64,000 nucleotides of DNA from JAJEDW01 sp963555775 (GTDB lineage Bacteria > Acidobacteriota > Terriglobia > 20CM-2-55-15), in contig CAUVWY020000005.1 of NCBI GenBank assembly GCA_963555775.3, forward strand, positions 186,001-250,000. Direction: 5' to 3'. The notes beneath the pieces are model-generated. The model was given only the letters and a program-made list of their open reading frames with translations, did not search any database and was not told the DNA's origin. The position numbers and the translations under genes were made by a program. Position 1 is the first letter of the stretch. Each line of letters starts with the position of its first letter. Below, in pieces: positions 42,993 to 51,739 of the stretch.

Positions 42993-43562
42993 TCAGATCT
43001 TGAGATCGATCCGGTCCATTTCTTCCAGGGCGGCCTGCGATATTCGCATGTCGTCTTTTACGTCGTCCAGCCGTACATCGGTGGGTTTCTTCGCGATCGT
43101 CATCCGGTCGATCTTGTCCTGCAGACGCATGAGCCCGTACATGAGGGCTTCGGGCCTGGGAGGGCATCCGGGAACATACACGTCCACCGGAACGACATGG
43201 TCCACGCCCTGAAGCGTGGCATAGGTATCGAATGGGCCGCCGACGTTCGCGCAGGCGCCCATCGAAATGACCCACTTGGGATCGGGCATCTGGTCGTACA
43301 CGCGACGGACAATGGGGGCCATTTTGAGCGTGACGGTTCCCGCAACGATCATCAGATCGGACTGCCGCGGACTCGGCCTGAAAATTCCGGCGCCAAACCG
43401 GTCCATATCGAATCGGGATGCCCCCGTGGCCATCATTTCGATCGCACAACAGGCCAGTCCGAACGTCATGGGCCAGAGGGCCGACTTGCGAGCCCAATTG
43501 AACACGAAGTCCACGGTTGTGGTCACTATGTTCTGTTCGAAACGGTTCTCAATCCAGGCCAT
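42993..43562 (-). CDS. nuoB: NADH-quinone oxidoreductase subunit B
   Basis: Peripheral-arm subunit (189 aa) that carries the terminal [4Fe-4S] cluster N2. Ligands are the tandem Cys38-Cys39 in GLACCAIEMM, Cys104 in GACANVGG and Cys133 in VPGCPPRPE. The short C-terminal tail is charged. It follows nuoA by 33 bp. Confidence 0.96.
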   Translation of the reverse strand: MAWIENRFEQNIVTTTVDFVFNWARKSALWPMTFGLACCAIEMMATGASRFDMDRFGAGIFRPSPRQSDLMIVAGTVTLKMAPIVRRVYDQMPDPKWVISMGACANVGGPFDTYATLQGVDHVVPVDVYVPGCPPRPEALMYGLMRLQDKIDRMTIAKKPTDVRLDDVKDDMRISQAALEEMDRIDLKI

Positions 43563-43595
43563 TCTGACTCCTGACCGGCAAATTGCCAGGTCCTT

Positions 43596-43964
43596 CTATG
43601 CCCACTCGATCGCGCCTTTCTTGATGATCCAGACGTAACCGACGATCAGAATCCCCAGAAACACGCACATCTCGATCAGACCGAACAACAGCAACTCATC
43701 GTAGATGATCGCCCACGGGAAGAGAAAGATCGTCTCGACGTCGAATATGACGAAGAGGATGGCGACAAGGTAGTACCGAATCGCGTAGCGTTCGCGGGCG
43801 TCTCCAACCGGGTCCACACCGCACTCGTACGGACTCAGCTTGCCCACGCCCCCTGTCGACGGACGGAGCAGCTTCGCGATCAACAGCGTGGCAACCGGAA
43901 AAATGAAGGCCAGCCCCAGAAACAGGAAGATCGGAATATATGACGGCAGTACGTTATCGGGCAT
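43596..43964 (-). CDS. nuoA: NADH-quinone oxidoreductase subunit A
   Basis: Small three-helix membrane subunit (122 aa). The conserved loop is KLSPYECGVDPVGDARERYAIRYYLVAILFVIFDVETIFLFPW in pattern, with the ECG(V/F) and FD(V/I)E marks. It is the first gene of the leftward complex I operon. Confidence 0.95.
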   Translation of the reverse strand: MPDNVLPSYIPIFLFLGLAFIFPVATLLIAKLLRPSTGGVGKLSPYECGVDPVGDARERYAIRYYLVAILFVIFDVETIFLFPWAIIYDELLLFGLIEMCVFLGILIVGYVWIIKKGAIEWA

Positions 43965-44000
43965 GCGTGCTCAATTACCTCGCGGCTCGCTGTCATCTCA

Positions 44001-44022
44001 ACCGGACACGGGACCGGACACG
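44001..44022. repeat. Short direct repeat upstream of nuoA
   Basis: ACCGGACACG occurs twice, at 44001-44010 and 44013-44022, between the moaB stop and nuoA. It could be a paired operator; no further support. Confidence 0.3.
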
Positions 44023-44046
44023 AGACAAGATACTAGAATAAACCGC

Positions 44047-44553
44047 TTACTCGCCACACTCAAGCGAAGACTGTCCGATCACCTGTATCGCGTGTGGAAG
44101 GACCGGTGTCAGGGCCCCCAGGGACTCCCGAACGCCCTTCACGCTCCCCGGGAGATTGACGATCAGCGTATTGTCCCGAACTCCCACGATTCCCCGCGAC
44201 AACGCAGCTTTCGGCGTTTTCTTCAGTCCTTCCATCCGCATCAATTCCGCCATTCCCGGCGCTTCCTTGTGGATGACGCACCGCGTCGCTTCCGGCGTGA
44301 CGTCGCGCGGAGAGAGGCCGGTCCCGCCCGTGGTCACGACCAGTCGAACCTCATCGAGTTGGCAGGCAAACCGCAACTTGTCCTGAATCCCGATCAGTTC
44401 GTCGGCAACCACAATCATCTCCACGACCTCAAATCCGATTTCTTCGAGAATGGCCCGGACCTCGGGGCCCGACAGATCCTCGCGCTGCCCTGCTGAAGCA
44501 GAGTCGCTGACCGTCACCACGACAGCCTTGCCGATGCTCGGATCGTTACTCAT
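44047..44553 (-). CDS. moaB: Molybdenum cofactor protein MoaB/MogA
   Basis: A 168-aa member of the MoaB/Mog family that adenylylates molybdopterin before metal insertion. Marks are VTVSDSASAGQREDLSGP, the nucleotide/pterin-binding VVTTGGTGLSPRDVTPEAT and NLPGSVKGVRESL. Its ATG overlaps the moaC stop (ATGA). It is the last gene of the moeA-moaC-moaB operon. Confidence 0.93.
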   Translation of the reverse strand: MSNDPSIGKAVVVTVSDSASAGQREDLSGPEVRAILEEIGFEVVEMIVVADELIGIQDKLRFACQLDEVRLVVTTGGTGLSPRDVTPEATRCVIHKEAPGMAELMRMEGLKKTPKAALSRGIVGVRDNTLIVNLPGSVKGVRESLGALTPVLPHAIQVIGQSSLECGE

Positions 44554-45026
44554 GAGCTTCGCTGCCAGACACCGCTCTTGCCTCCGGTCTTTTCAAGGAG
44601 GCGCAGCGGCCCGATTTCGACGCCCTTGTCGACGCCCTTGCACATATCGTAAAGCGTCAGCGCGGCAACCGAAGCAGCGACGAGCGCTTCCATCTCGACG
44701 CCCGTTTCCGCGGTGGTTCGCGCAACGGTCTCGATACGGACGCCTCCGGAGGTCAACTGAACCTCCACCTCCACCTGGGACAGGGGCAGAGGGTGGCACA
44801 ACGGAATCAATTCGGATGTTTTCTTGGCCGCCTGAATACCGGCGATTCGAACCACTTCGAACGGGTCGCCCTTGGGCAGGGTTTTGTCCCGGAGTCTTCC
44901 GAGAAGCGCTTCGCTCATGACGACGTGGGCCTCGGCCCGGGCCGAGCGCGAGGTTGCGGGTTTTCCGCTGACGTCCACCATCCGGGCGCGTCCCCGCTCA
45001 TCGATGTGACTGAATTCACCGCTCAC
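44550..45026 (-). CDS. moaC: Cyclic pyranopterin monophosphate synthase MoaC
   Basis: A 158-aa enzyme that, after MoaA, forms cyclic pyranopterin monophosphate. Marks: SHIDERGRARMVDVSGKP, AAKKTSELIPLCHPLPLSQVEVE, ETGVEMEALVAASVAALTLYDMCKGVDKG. GTG at 45026 overlaps the moeA stop (GTGA), giving the family's usual length of about 160; the frame is open further but runs into moeA. moaA and moaE are not in the window. Confidence 0.95.
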   Translation of the reverse strand: MSGEFSHIDERGRARMVDVSGKPATSRSARAEAHVVMSEALLGRLRDKTLPKGDPFEVVRIAGIQAAKKTSELIPLCHPLPLSQVEVEVQLTSGGVRIETVARTTAETGVEMEALVAASVAALTLYDMCKGVDKGVEIGPLRLLEKTGGKSGVWQRSS

Positions 45027-46261
45027 CCGGACATCCCTTCGGCCACGCCCTGCATCGGAATGAAACGAACGCGTGCGCCCCGTTGAAGCGTGCCGTCCTG
45101 TCGGGGAATCAAAACGTACGCGTTGGCACGCGACAGTCCGACCAGATCCGATGAACCTTTCCACACAACAGGCGCCAAGCTGTACCCCCCATTTTCAAAC
45201 CACGCCCGTGCCGGCACACAGGCCTCTCGCGCGGGATCGCAACGAACGTCTTCGGTGAGCGCCGCGTCCAGGAACGTATTGCCGGTTTCCCGTACCTGGA
45301 GCAGTCGCTGGATCAGTGGGCGAACGAACAACTGGAATGAAACGATCGTCGACACCGGGTTTCCGGGTAGTCCAAAAACGAATGTCCGGTCCCGCCATCC
45401 GAACACCGTCGGCTTGCCCGGCTTCATCGCCACTTTCTCGAACGCGATCTCGACACCGTACTCCTCCAGAATCCCTTCGACCAGATCGTACTTGCCCATG
45501 GACACGCCGCCGGACGTAATCACAATGTCATGCTCGAAGGCCTCGGACAACTTCCGCCGCAGGTGATCGGGGGTGTCCCTGGCAATTCCAAGCATCGAAG
45601 GCTCGCCGCCCGCCTCGACAACCTGAGCCATCAACGTGAAGCTGTTGCTGTTGCGAATCTGGGCCGGACCCGGAGTCTCGTCCACGGGAACAAGTTCGTC
45701 CCCAGTCGAAACTATTGCAACACGGGGCTTGCGGGATACCTGGACAGTGGCGCAGCCGAGCGACGCCAGGATTCCGATTTCCACCGCATCGATGCGTCTC
45801 CCGGGCGCCAGTATCAGATCATCTCGATGACACTCCGTACCGGCGGCCTGAATGCTGCGACCGGCCGTAACCGATCGCAGGATACGGACCTGTCCATCGG
45901 AAAGACGCTCGGTGTCTTCGACCATCACGACAGCATCGGCCCCCTCCGGAACTTCGGCGCCGGTCATGATCTCGCAACACCTGCCGGCATCGATTCTCCC
46001 AACGAACGAAAGTCCCGCACGGGATTCGCCGGTGATTTCGAGATCCGCGGGAACTGTCCGAACGTCAGACGCCCGCACGGCAAAACCATCGCGAATGGAA
46101 CGGTTGAAGGGTGGTGAGTCCGCGTCGGCTCGAACTTCCTGCCGCAGGACACGGCCGATACAATCTGCCAGGGGTGCGGGCTCGGATGGCATGAAATCGC
46201 CGCCGGCCACGGCATTGGCCCGTGCCAAAACCGCTTCCAGGCCATGCTCGATGGATATCAT
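45023..46261 (-). CDS. moeA: Molybdopterin molybdenumtransferase MoeA
   Basis: A 412-aa enzyme that inserts molybdate into adenylylated molybdopterin. Visible are the N-terminal PLADCIGRVLRQEVRADADSPPFNRSIRDGFAVRA pattern, MTGAEVPEGADAVVMVEDTE, and the MogA-like fold with STGDELVP, ITSGGVSMGKYDLV and FGLPGNPVST. It opens the moeA-moaC-moaB operon. An extended -10 lies about 145 bp upstream, leaving a long leader. Confidence 0.95.
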   Translation of the reverse strand: MISIEHGLEAVLARANAVAGGDFMPSEPAPLADCIGRVLRQEVRADADSPPFNRSIRDGFAVRASDVRTVPADLEITGESRAGLSFVGRIDAGRCCEIMTGAEVPEGADAVVMVEDTERLSDGQVRILRSVTAGRSIQAAGTECHRDDLILAPGRRIDAVEIGILASLGCATVQVSRKPRVAIVSTGDELVPVDETPGPAQIRNSNSFTLMAQVVEAGGEPSMLGIARDTPDHLRRKLSEAFEHDIVITSGGVSMGKYDLVEGILEEYGVEIAFEKVAMKPGKPTVFGWRDRTFVFGLPGNPVSTIVSFQLFVRPLIQRLLQVRETGNTFLDAALTEDVRCDPAREACVPARAWFENGGYSLAPVVWKGSSDLVGLSRANAYVLIPRQDGTLQRGARVRFIPMQGVAEGMSG

Positions 46262-46405
46262 TCTTCGAACGTTTCGCCTCGGAATCCTCGTTTAAAAGTG
46301 CGGAAGTCCAGGCAAGACGGAGACGTAACCGATGCCTGAAAACAGCGGTTTCGGGATAGGGGCTACGTGCGCGATACCGGGGGAAAGCAGGCCGAACATT
46401 GGCGA

Positions 46406-46414
46406 ATTATAGCA
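46406..46414 (-). promoter_or_regulatory. Extended -10 promoter of the moeA operon
   Basis: On the minus strand this reads TGCTATAAT, a perfect extended -10, about 145 bp before the moeA start. The intervening leader is untranslated. Confidence 0.55.
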
Positions 46415-46508
46415 GAAGATACCGGGAGGAATTCGCCATTGCTGCACCCAATGAGGCGGTGGGCGCCTGCATTCCGAAACTGTAGGGGGGGCCAAATTCT
46501 TATTGTAG

Positions 46509-46527
46509 GGGCGGTCTATGACCGCCC
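46509..46527. repeat. Dispersed palindrome GGGCGGTC-TAT-GACCGCCC
   Basis: An 8-bp perfect stem with a 3-nt loop, differing by one base from the copy at 32005-32023. The preceding TTGTAGG looks like part of the same unit. Confidence 0.6.
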
Positions 46528-46685
46528 GAATCAACAAGGTCCGGTCGTAGACCGCACCGACCGCCCAAATAAAGAGATCTACAGTCGGAAGATTTCACCT
46601 CCGAATCGAGGGGGGTCCGGGCTGCCAAAATCCTGCCGGGCCCGGTTTCCGGTCCATGTTAGATTGGTCGTCGAGGAATTCAGCG

Positions 46686-47963
46686 ATGAACAGCAATGTT
46701 GTCAGAGAACGATTTCAGGCGTCACTCGAGGATCTGGATCCGGAGATCTACGAAGCGGTCGTGAACGAGGAACGCCGTCAGGCAGACGGGTTGGAACTGA
46801 TCGCATCGGAAAACTTCACTTCCGAAGCCATTCTTGAGGCCGTGGGCTCGGTTTTCACCAACAAATACGCGGAAGGCTACCCGGGGCGGCGTTACTACGG
46901 CGGCTGCGAATTCGTCGATACGGTCGAACAACTCGCCATCGACCGGGCGAAGAAATTGTTCGGCGCCGAGCATGTCAACGTCCAACCGCACTCGGGCAGT
47001 CAGGCCAATATGGCCGCCTACCTGACCGCGCTCGCTCCGGGCGACACGGTATTGGGTCTGGACCTCTCCCATGGCGGCCACCTCACACACGGTCACCGGC
47101 TCAACTTCTCGGGCAAGTACTACAACTTCGTCCCCTACCGCGTCCGCAGGGACACTGAAGTCATCGACTACGACGTACTGGAACGGTTGGCCAGCGAACA
47201 CCGGCCGCGGCTGATCGTCACCGGCGGCAGCGCTTACCCGCGTATCATCGATTTTGAACGGGTGGGCGCAATCGCCCGAAACACCGGGTCGCTGCTGATG
47301 GCGGACATCGCGCATATCGCAGGCCTGGTCGCGACAGGAGCGCATCCCAGCCCGATCCCCCACTGCGATTTCGTGACCAGCACGACGCACAAGACGTTGC
47401 GCGGTCCGCGTAGCGGAATCGTGATGTGCCGGGAACAGTATGCAAAGGACCTGAATCGTAGCGTGTTTCCTGAAATGCAGGGTGGCCCCCTTGTGCACGT
47501 CATCGCCGCAAAGGCCGTGTGCTTCAAGGAAGCCGGGACGGACGAGTTCAAGACCTACATCGATCAAGTCGTCCGTAACGCGAAAGTGCTTGCGCGCCAA
47601 ATCGCCGAACGCGGCTTTCGAATCGTTTCCGGCGGAACCGACACGCACCTGATGCTGGTCGACGTGGTTTCGAAGGGTCTGGATGGGAGTCAGGCCGAGA
47701 AGGCGCTCGACAGATCCGGTATCACGGTAAACAAGAACACGATTCCATTCGACACGAACCCTCCCATGAAACCCAGCGGCGTTCGGATCGGAACGCCGGC
47801 ATTGACGACTCGTGGAATGGGGGAAACCGAAATGGTCGCGATTGGAAACTGGATCGCCGACGTTCTGGAAAACGTCGAAAACGAGACGACGATCACAAGG
47901 ATTCGCGCTGAAATCCGCGATTTGTGCCGGAAGTTTCCGTTGTACCTAAAACGCGAGGGTTGA
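46686..47963 (+). CDS. glyA: Serine hydroxymethyltransferase
   Basis: PLP enzyme (425 aa) converting serine and tetrahydrofolate to glycine and methylene-THF. Marks: ADGLELIASENFTSEAILEAVGS, the GYPGRRYYGGCEFVDTVE segment, and the PLP lysine in STTHKTLRGPRSG near residue 236. GAGG precedes the ATG at 46686 by 8 nt; an ATG ten codons earlier is less likely. A perfect hairpin follows at 48021-48052. Confidence 0.96.
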   Translation: MNSNVVRERFQASLEDLDPEIYEAVVNEERRQADGLELIASENFTSEAILEAVGSVFTNKYAEGYPGRRYYGGCEFVDTVEQLAIDRAKKLFGAEHVNVQPHSGSQANMAAYLTALAPGDTVLGLDLSHGGHLTHGHRLNFSGKYYNFVPYRVRRDTEVIDYDVLERLASEHRPRLIVTGGSAYPRIIDFERVGAIARNTGSLLMADIAHIAGLVATGAHPSPIPHCDFVTSTTHKTLRGPRSGIVMCREQYAKDLNRSVFPEMQGGPLVHVIAAKAVCFKEAGTDEFKTYIDQVVRNAKVLARQIAERGFRIVSGGTDTHLMLVDVVSKGLDGSQAEKALDRSGITVNKNTIPFDTNPPMKPSGVRIGTPALTTRGMGETEMVAIGNWIADVLENVENETTITRIRAEIRDLCRKFPLYLKREG

Positions 47964-48020
47964 GGCGGGGAGGTTTCCTTTTTTCAATCCGAAAATTCAG
48001 GAAATTTCAAATAGAAGAAA

Positions 48021-48052
48021 AGGAAAGGCGGCTCGTTGGAGCCGCCTTTCCT
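48021..48052. terminator. Strong hairpin between convergent glyA and the DUF4175 gene
   Basis: AGGAAAGGCGGCTC (48021-48034) pairs perfectly with GAGCCGCCTTTCCT (48039-48052) around a GTTG loop. Position between convergent genes suggests a bidirectional terminator, though T runs are short. Confidence 0.7.
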
Positions 48053-48094
48053 GTCACTACCGACGATCGCCGTTTGCAACGATTACAATCGTCC

Positions 48095-51000
48095 CTACTG
48101 ATTCTCGTTCCCGAGTCTTTCGTAGTACTCCTCAACGATGTCCCGATAATTGGCCGGAATCTCGTCGTCCGGGGCGATCCGAATGTTTTCCCGACCGAGC
48201 AGAAGCTGGAGTTCCCGGCTGAGTGCCAGTTCGGTGGTACGGAGCGGATCGATAATGTCATCGGTGATTGACCGGATCTGATCCAGATCGGTCATGTCGA
48301 ACTCTTCCAACCGCTGCCGGATTTCGTTCATGGTGACGTTGAGGTCCGAAACCAGGGCGTTGTCGGGACCCAGAAGATTCCGAATGCCTTCAAGGTCACG
48401 CAGGCGCTGCTCCAATTCACGCGTCACCTGCCGGAAGTCGGTGCCGGGACCAAAGAAGTTGCCGTCGTTTCGTTCACCACCGGGGCCGCCAAACTGTCCG
48501 CCCTGTTGGCCACCCGCTTGCTGGCCCCCCTGGCCCTGTTGACCTTGCTGGCCCCCCTGGCCCTGCTGACCCTCCTGGCCCTCCTGGCCCTCCTGGCCCT
48601 CCTGACCCTCCTGGCCTTGCTCGCCTTGCTGGCCCTGCTGGCCTTGCTCGCCTTGCTCACCCTGTTGACCTTGCTGACCTTGACGGTTCCGTTGTTCGTC
48701 CTCGAGCCGGCGCTGCATGGCTTCGAGCCGGCGGATCGCTTCGCTGGTCTCATTCAGCGCGGCCTGCAACTGCTGCTCTTCGGTGTCGGCGGCGCTGGCA
48801 ACGGCTTGAGACAACTGCTGTTCGATATCCTCCAAGGCATCCGAAATCTCACGCTCACGAAGCGCCGCGTAGTCGTAGCGCCCCTGATCCAGGTACTGCT
48901 GACCGTTGAGCATTTTGTCCGTCAGCCGGTTGGACCGGACGGCGTTGGCCGCCGCGCGAACCTGACGCTGCGTTTCCCGGCTTAAATCGGCATTCTGAAG
49001 CGAGTCGAGTTCTTCCTGCAGTTCCCGCAAATTTTCGAGCGCTTCATCTTTCTGTTCGGTAATCTGCTGGGTCCGCCGCTCGGCATCGGTCTGCGAATCG
49101 GCATCCAGACGTTCGGTTCGATCCGCAATATCCTGCTGCTGATCCGCGAGTTCACTGGCATCGCGTTGCACGCTCGCCAAACGCTCCTCAGGAGTTCCGC
49201 CCTGTGCACCGGACAGCATTTGTTCCGCTCGTTGCAATTCTTCAAGTGCTTCCTGGGCGGCCTGCTGCTGTTGCTGGCTGGTACCGTTCTGCGCATTCCT
49301 CATGTTCTGCGCAGCCTGTTGCAGAGACTGACTGACCTCTGCCATCTGGGGATCGTTCCGCTCCCTGGACAGGCGGTCGAGTTGACGCGCGAGGCGTTCG
49401 GTCTCACGGCGAATTTCTTCAGCCGTCATCTGCTGGCTTGCCGTGCCACTCCCATTCCCCTGAGCCTGCTGACGGCGTTGCTCTTCGAGGGCGCGTTGCT
49501 GACGCTGGGCCAATTCCTGAAGTTTCCGGAGCGCCTCGTTGATTTCCTCGCTCTCGGCCTGCTGACCTTCGGCTGCCTCCAGCGTTTCGTACTGGTTTTG
49601 ACTCTGGTCCAATTCAAGGTCGAACAAGTCAGCCAGGTCCTGAGCGTTCTGACCGCCCCCGCCACCGCCGCCGCCTTGCTGACCCTGGCTCACCTGAACC
49701 TGATTGAACAACGCTTCGGCACGGCTCAGATACTGCAACGACTTGTGCTCGTAGGGCGTCGCCGCCTCAAGATCCTCATCGCGCAATGCCTGCGCGGCCG
49801 GCCCCATTTGCTCCAGCGCCAGAGCCAGGTTCTCGGTGATCTGCGCGATCATCTCGTCGCGCGTAAGCTGACGGGCGGTCAGCCGTTGCATCAATGTCTG
49901 CGTCTGCTCCGCCAACGTGCTCTGGTTTTCGGCCACGGCCTGGATGTTGTCCGAGTATTCCCCGGCTTCGTAATTTTCGACATCGCGGGCCAAAGCGAAC
50001 GTAGCTGCGATGATTTCCTTCTGCCGGTCCGACAGCGCCTCGGCCGAGTCGCCGCCGCCACCGCCACCGCCACCACCGCCACCGCCCGGCTGCCCCTGGA
50101 AATATTCCATACCGAAGGGACGAACTTCGATGAAATAGATGTCGGTCATCGTCATGTTCGGGGGGTTGGCCGAATCGGTCGCCTTGCCGTAATAGGTAAT
50201 GAAGTCCCCGGGTTGAATCTCGTACTCCTCGAGGAAGAACGTATACGAACCCGAGATTTCTTTCGGGGGAGTGCCGGCATTCGCAAACAGGTCGAGTTGC
50301 TGCTCCTCACCGCCGTTCACACCGAAATACAATTCGAGCGTGGCGACGCCCAGATCGTCGGTCGCTTCGAGTTCCGTAAAGATTTCCTCGACCGTCGACG
50401 CGCGATAGTCGCGCCCGGGCTCGGTGAACTGAACGATCGGCCTTTGATCGTCGAGCGCTTCAATGGCGTATTCGGTCAGGCTCAGATAGGGTTGACCGTC
50501 GGTGTTCACCAACTCCACGCGGAACGTGGTCGAACGATCCACGGTCAGGCTCGCCAAAGCCGTCATTTCGGGACCCGTCGTCAAAGCAAGTTCCTGGCCA
50601 TCGGAAAAGACCAGCCGGCCGCCGTCCAACTCCTGGCTGGCATGGACGGTAACATCTACGTCGGTCCCACGCAGCGCAACGATATCAAACGCGTCTTCTT
50701 CGGTCCGCGAAGGCAACTGCGTGTAGGCCGGGAAATTGTACGTGTAATCGACGCTTTCCACCCGGGGCAGATCGGCGACCGAAATCACGTATTCCGGAGA
50801 TTCACGGCCATCCGCCCGGACAAAGTACCGGATCGGCTCACGGACGTTGAACAGCAGGTGGCGGAAGGTCGGAACGGTCTCCGGAGCGACTTCCATCGTG
50901 TACGATTCCCACTGCGAGCTGTTGTCGTAACGAAGCTGGACCTCCGCACGTTCCGGATCGAATCCGATCATCACCGCTTCAATAACGACATCGCTCCCGC

Positions 51001-51607
51001 TGGGAACAGTCGTTTCTCCGGGAGTGACTTCGATAACGTATTCCGGACCGGGAGGCAGGTCCACCAAACCCGCAAACAATCTGGAACTTCCATATGGGAA
51101 AAACGTTGCAGCGAAATACAGCCCAAAAATGAGCGCCAGAACGAAGACCACCGACAAGGCTGCAAAAATGTTGTATTTCCGGTGGTTCACCAGATCGTCG
51201 AACCGAATGCGGCGCGTACGATCCAGGGCATCGCGAATGAGCAGAATTCCAAACGGACCGCTGTCGGTACGGGGCTTCTTCACGAACTCCACGGCACTGA
51301 CCAGTCGGTCTTCCAACCCCGGGTTTTTCTCTTCGACGAACCGGGCGAGCTGAATCTCGTCCGGCCGGTGCCTCAGCGGCAACACGAGCATCTTCACCGC
51401 GGTGCCGATCAACGCGCCGAGCATTCCGATCCGGAGCGCGACGACAGCCCATCCCGGGATACTTTCCGACTCGGCAAGGTTCATGCTCACGAGGAGACCG
51501 ACGATACCGACACCGAGCACCCATGCGAGTCCCTTCAACCAGATGAAGCGGTTCCAGCGTTTCCGAACTTTCCCGATTCGTCGCAGCAGCTCTTGTTTCG
51601 GTTCCAT
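48095..51607 (-). CDS. DUF4175-type giant membrane protein with collagen-like tract
   Basis: An 1170-aa protein. Near the N-terminus are two membrane helices (WLKGLAWVLGVGIVGLLVSM, GWAVVALRIGMLGALIGTAV), then HRPDEIQLARFVEEKNPGLEDRLVSAVEF, a third helix (FAALSVVFVLALIFGLYFAATFF) and about 300 residues of beta-rich periplasmic sequence. The second half is Gln/Glu-rich coiled coil with polyglycine runs and a stretch of about 20 Gly-X-Y triplets (GQQ, GEQ, GQE) near residues 980-1050. The layout matches DUF4175 proteins at the end of MoxR/DUF58/vWA operons; function unknown. Last gene of the long leftward operon. Confidence 0.82.
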   Translation of the reverse strand: MEPKQELLRRIGKVRKRWNRFIWLKGLAWVLGVGIVGLLVSMNLAESESIPGWAVVALRIGMLGALIGTAVKMLVLPLRHRPDEIQLARFVEEKNPGLEDRLVSAVEFVKKPRTDSGPFGILLIRDALDRTRRIRFDDLVNHRKYNIFAALSVVFVLALIFGLYFAATFFPYGSSRLFAGLVDLPPGPEYVIEVTPGETTVPSGSDVVIEAVMIGFDPERAEVQLRYDNSSQWESYTMEVAPETVPTFRHLLFNVREPIRYFVRADGRESPEYVISVADLPRVESVDYTYNFPAYTQLPSRTEEDAFDIVALRGTDVDVTVHASQELDGGRLVFSDGQELALTTGPEMTALASLTVDRSTTFRVELVNTDGQPYLSLTEYAIEALDDQRPIVQFTEPGRDYRASTVEEIFTELEATDDLGVATLELYFGVNGGEEQQLDLFANAGTPPKEISGSYTFFLEEYEIQPGDFITYYGKATDSANPPNMTMTDIYFIEVRPFGMEYFQGQPGGGGGGGGGGGGDSAEALSDRQKEIIAATFALARDVENYEAGEYSDNIQAVAENQSTLAEQTQTLMQRLTARQLTRDEMIAQITENLALALEQMGPAAQALRDEDLEAATPYEHKSLQYLSRAEALFNQVQVSQGQQGGGGGGGGQNAQDLADLFDLELDQSQNQYETLEAAEGQQAESEEINEALRKLQELAQRQQRALEEQRRQQAQGNGSGTASQQMTAEEIRRETERLARQLDRLSRERNDPQMAEVSQSLQQAAQNMRNAQNGTSQQQQQAAQEALEELQRAEQMLSGAQGGTPEERLASVQRDASELADQQQDIADRTERLDADSQTDAERRTQQITEQKDEALENLRELQEELDSLQNADLSRETQRQVRAAANAVRSNRLTDKMLNGQQYLDQGRYDYAALREREISDALEDIEQQLSQAVASAADTEEQQLQAALNETSEAIRRLEAMQRRLEDEQRNRQGQQGQQGEQGEQGQQGQQGEQGQEGQEGQEGQEGQEGQQGQGGQQGQQGQGGQQAGGQQGGQFGGPGGERNDGNFFGPGTDFRQVTRELEQRLRDLEGIRNLLGPDNALVSDLNVTMNEIRQRLEEFDMTDLDQIRSITDDIIDPLRTTELALSRELQLLLGRENIRIAPDDEIPANYRDIVEEYYERLGNENQ

Positions 51608-51739
51608 CGTTACTCCTATCGACTCAAGATCTTATTCAGGATCGAATACACTTCGGGGCGAATGGTTCGACCGGCGCGCCCTGCCCATCCAACGGACTCC
51701 CACAAATAATAACCTTCTTGTTATTCCTTGAATAGAAAT

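Larger units (their letters stand above)
46262..46685. other. Intergenic region between moeA and glyA
   Basis: No gene is seen in these 424 bp. It holds the minus-strand extended -10 (46406-46414), a dispersed palindrome (46509-46527) followed by a degenerate second copy around 46537-46565 (GGTCCGGTCGTAGACCGCACC), and the leaders of two divergent genes. No riboswitch pattern could be established by eye. Confidence 0.6.

Noticed and set aside
41460..43574. 704-codon open frame on the plus strand
   Set aside because: Runs antisense through nuoC, the methyltransferase and nuoB, all of which have clear family motifs.
46262..46500. Molybdenum cofactor riboswitch upstream of moeA
   Set aside because: The leader is long enough, but I could not build the conserved Moco aptamer by eye; a covariance search would be needed.
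48500..48680. Short tandem repeats as a non-coding minisatellite
   Set aside because: The repeats are in frame within the DUF4175 gene and encode Gly-X-Y triplets.
49166..51709. 847-codon open frame on the plus strand
   Set aside because: Lies wholly antisense to the DUF4175 gene. Its sequence shows no domain and follows the codon bias of the opposite strand.
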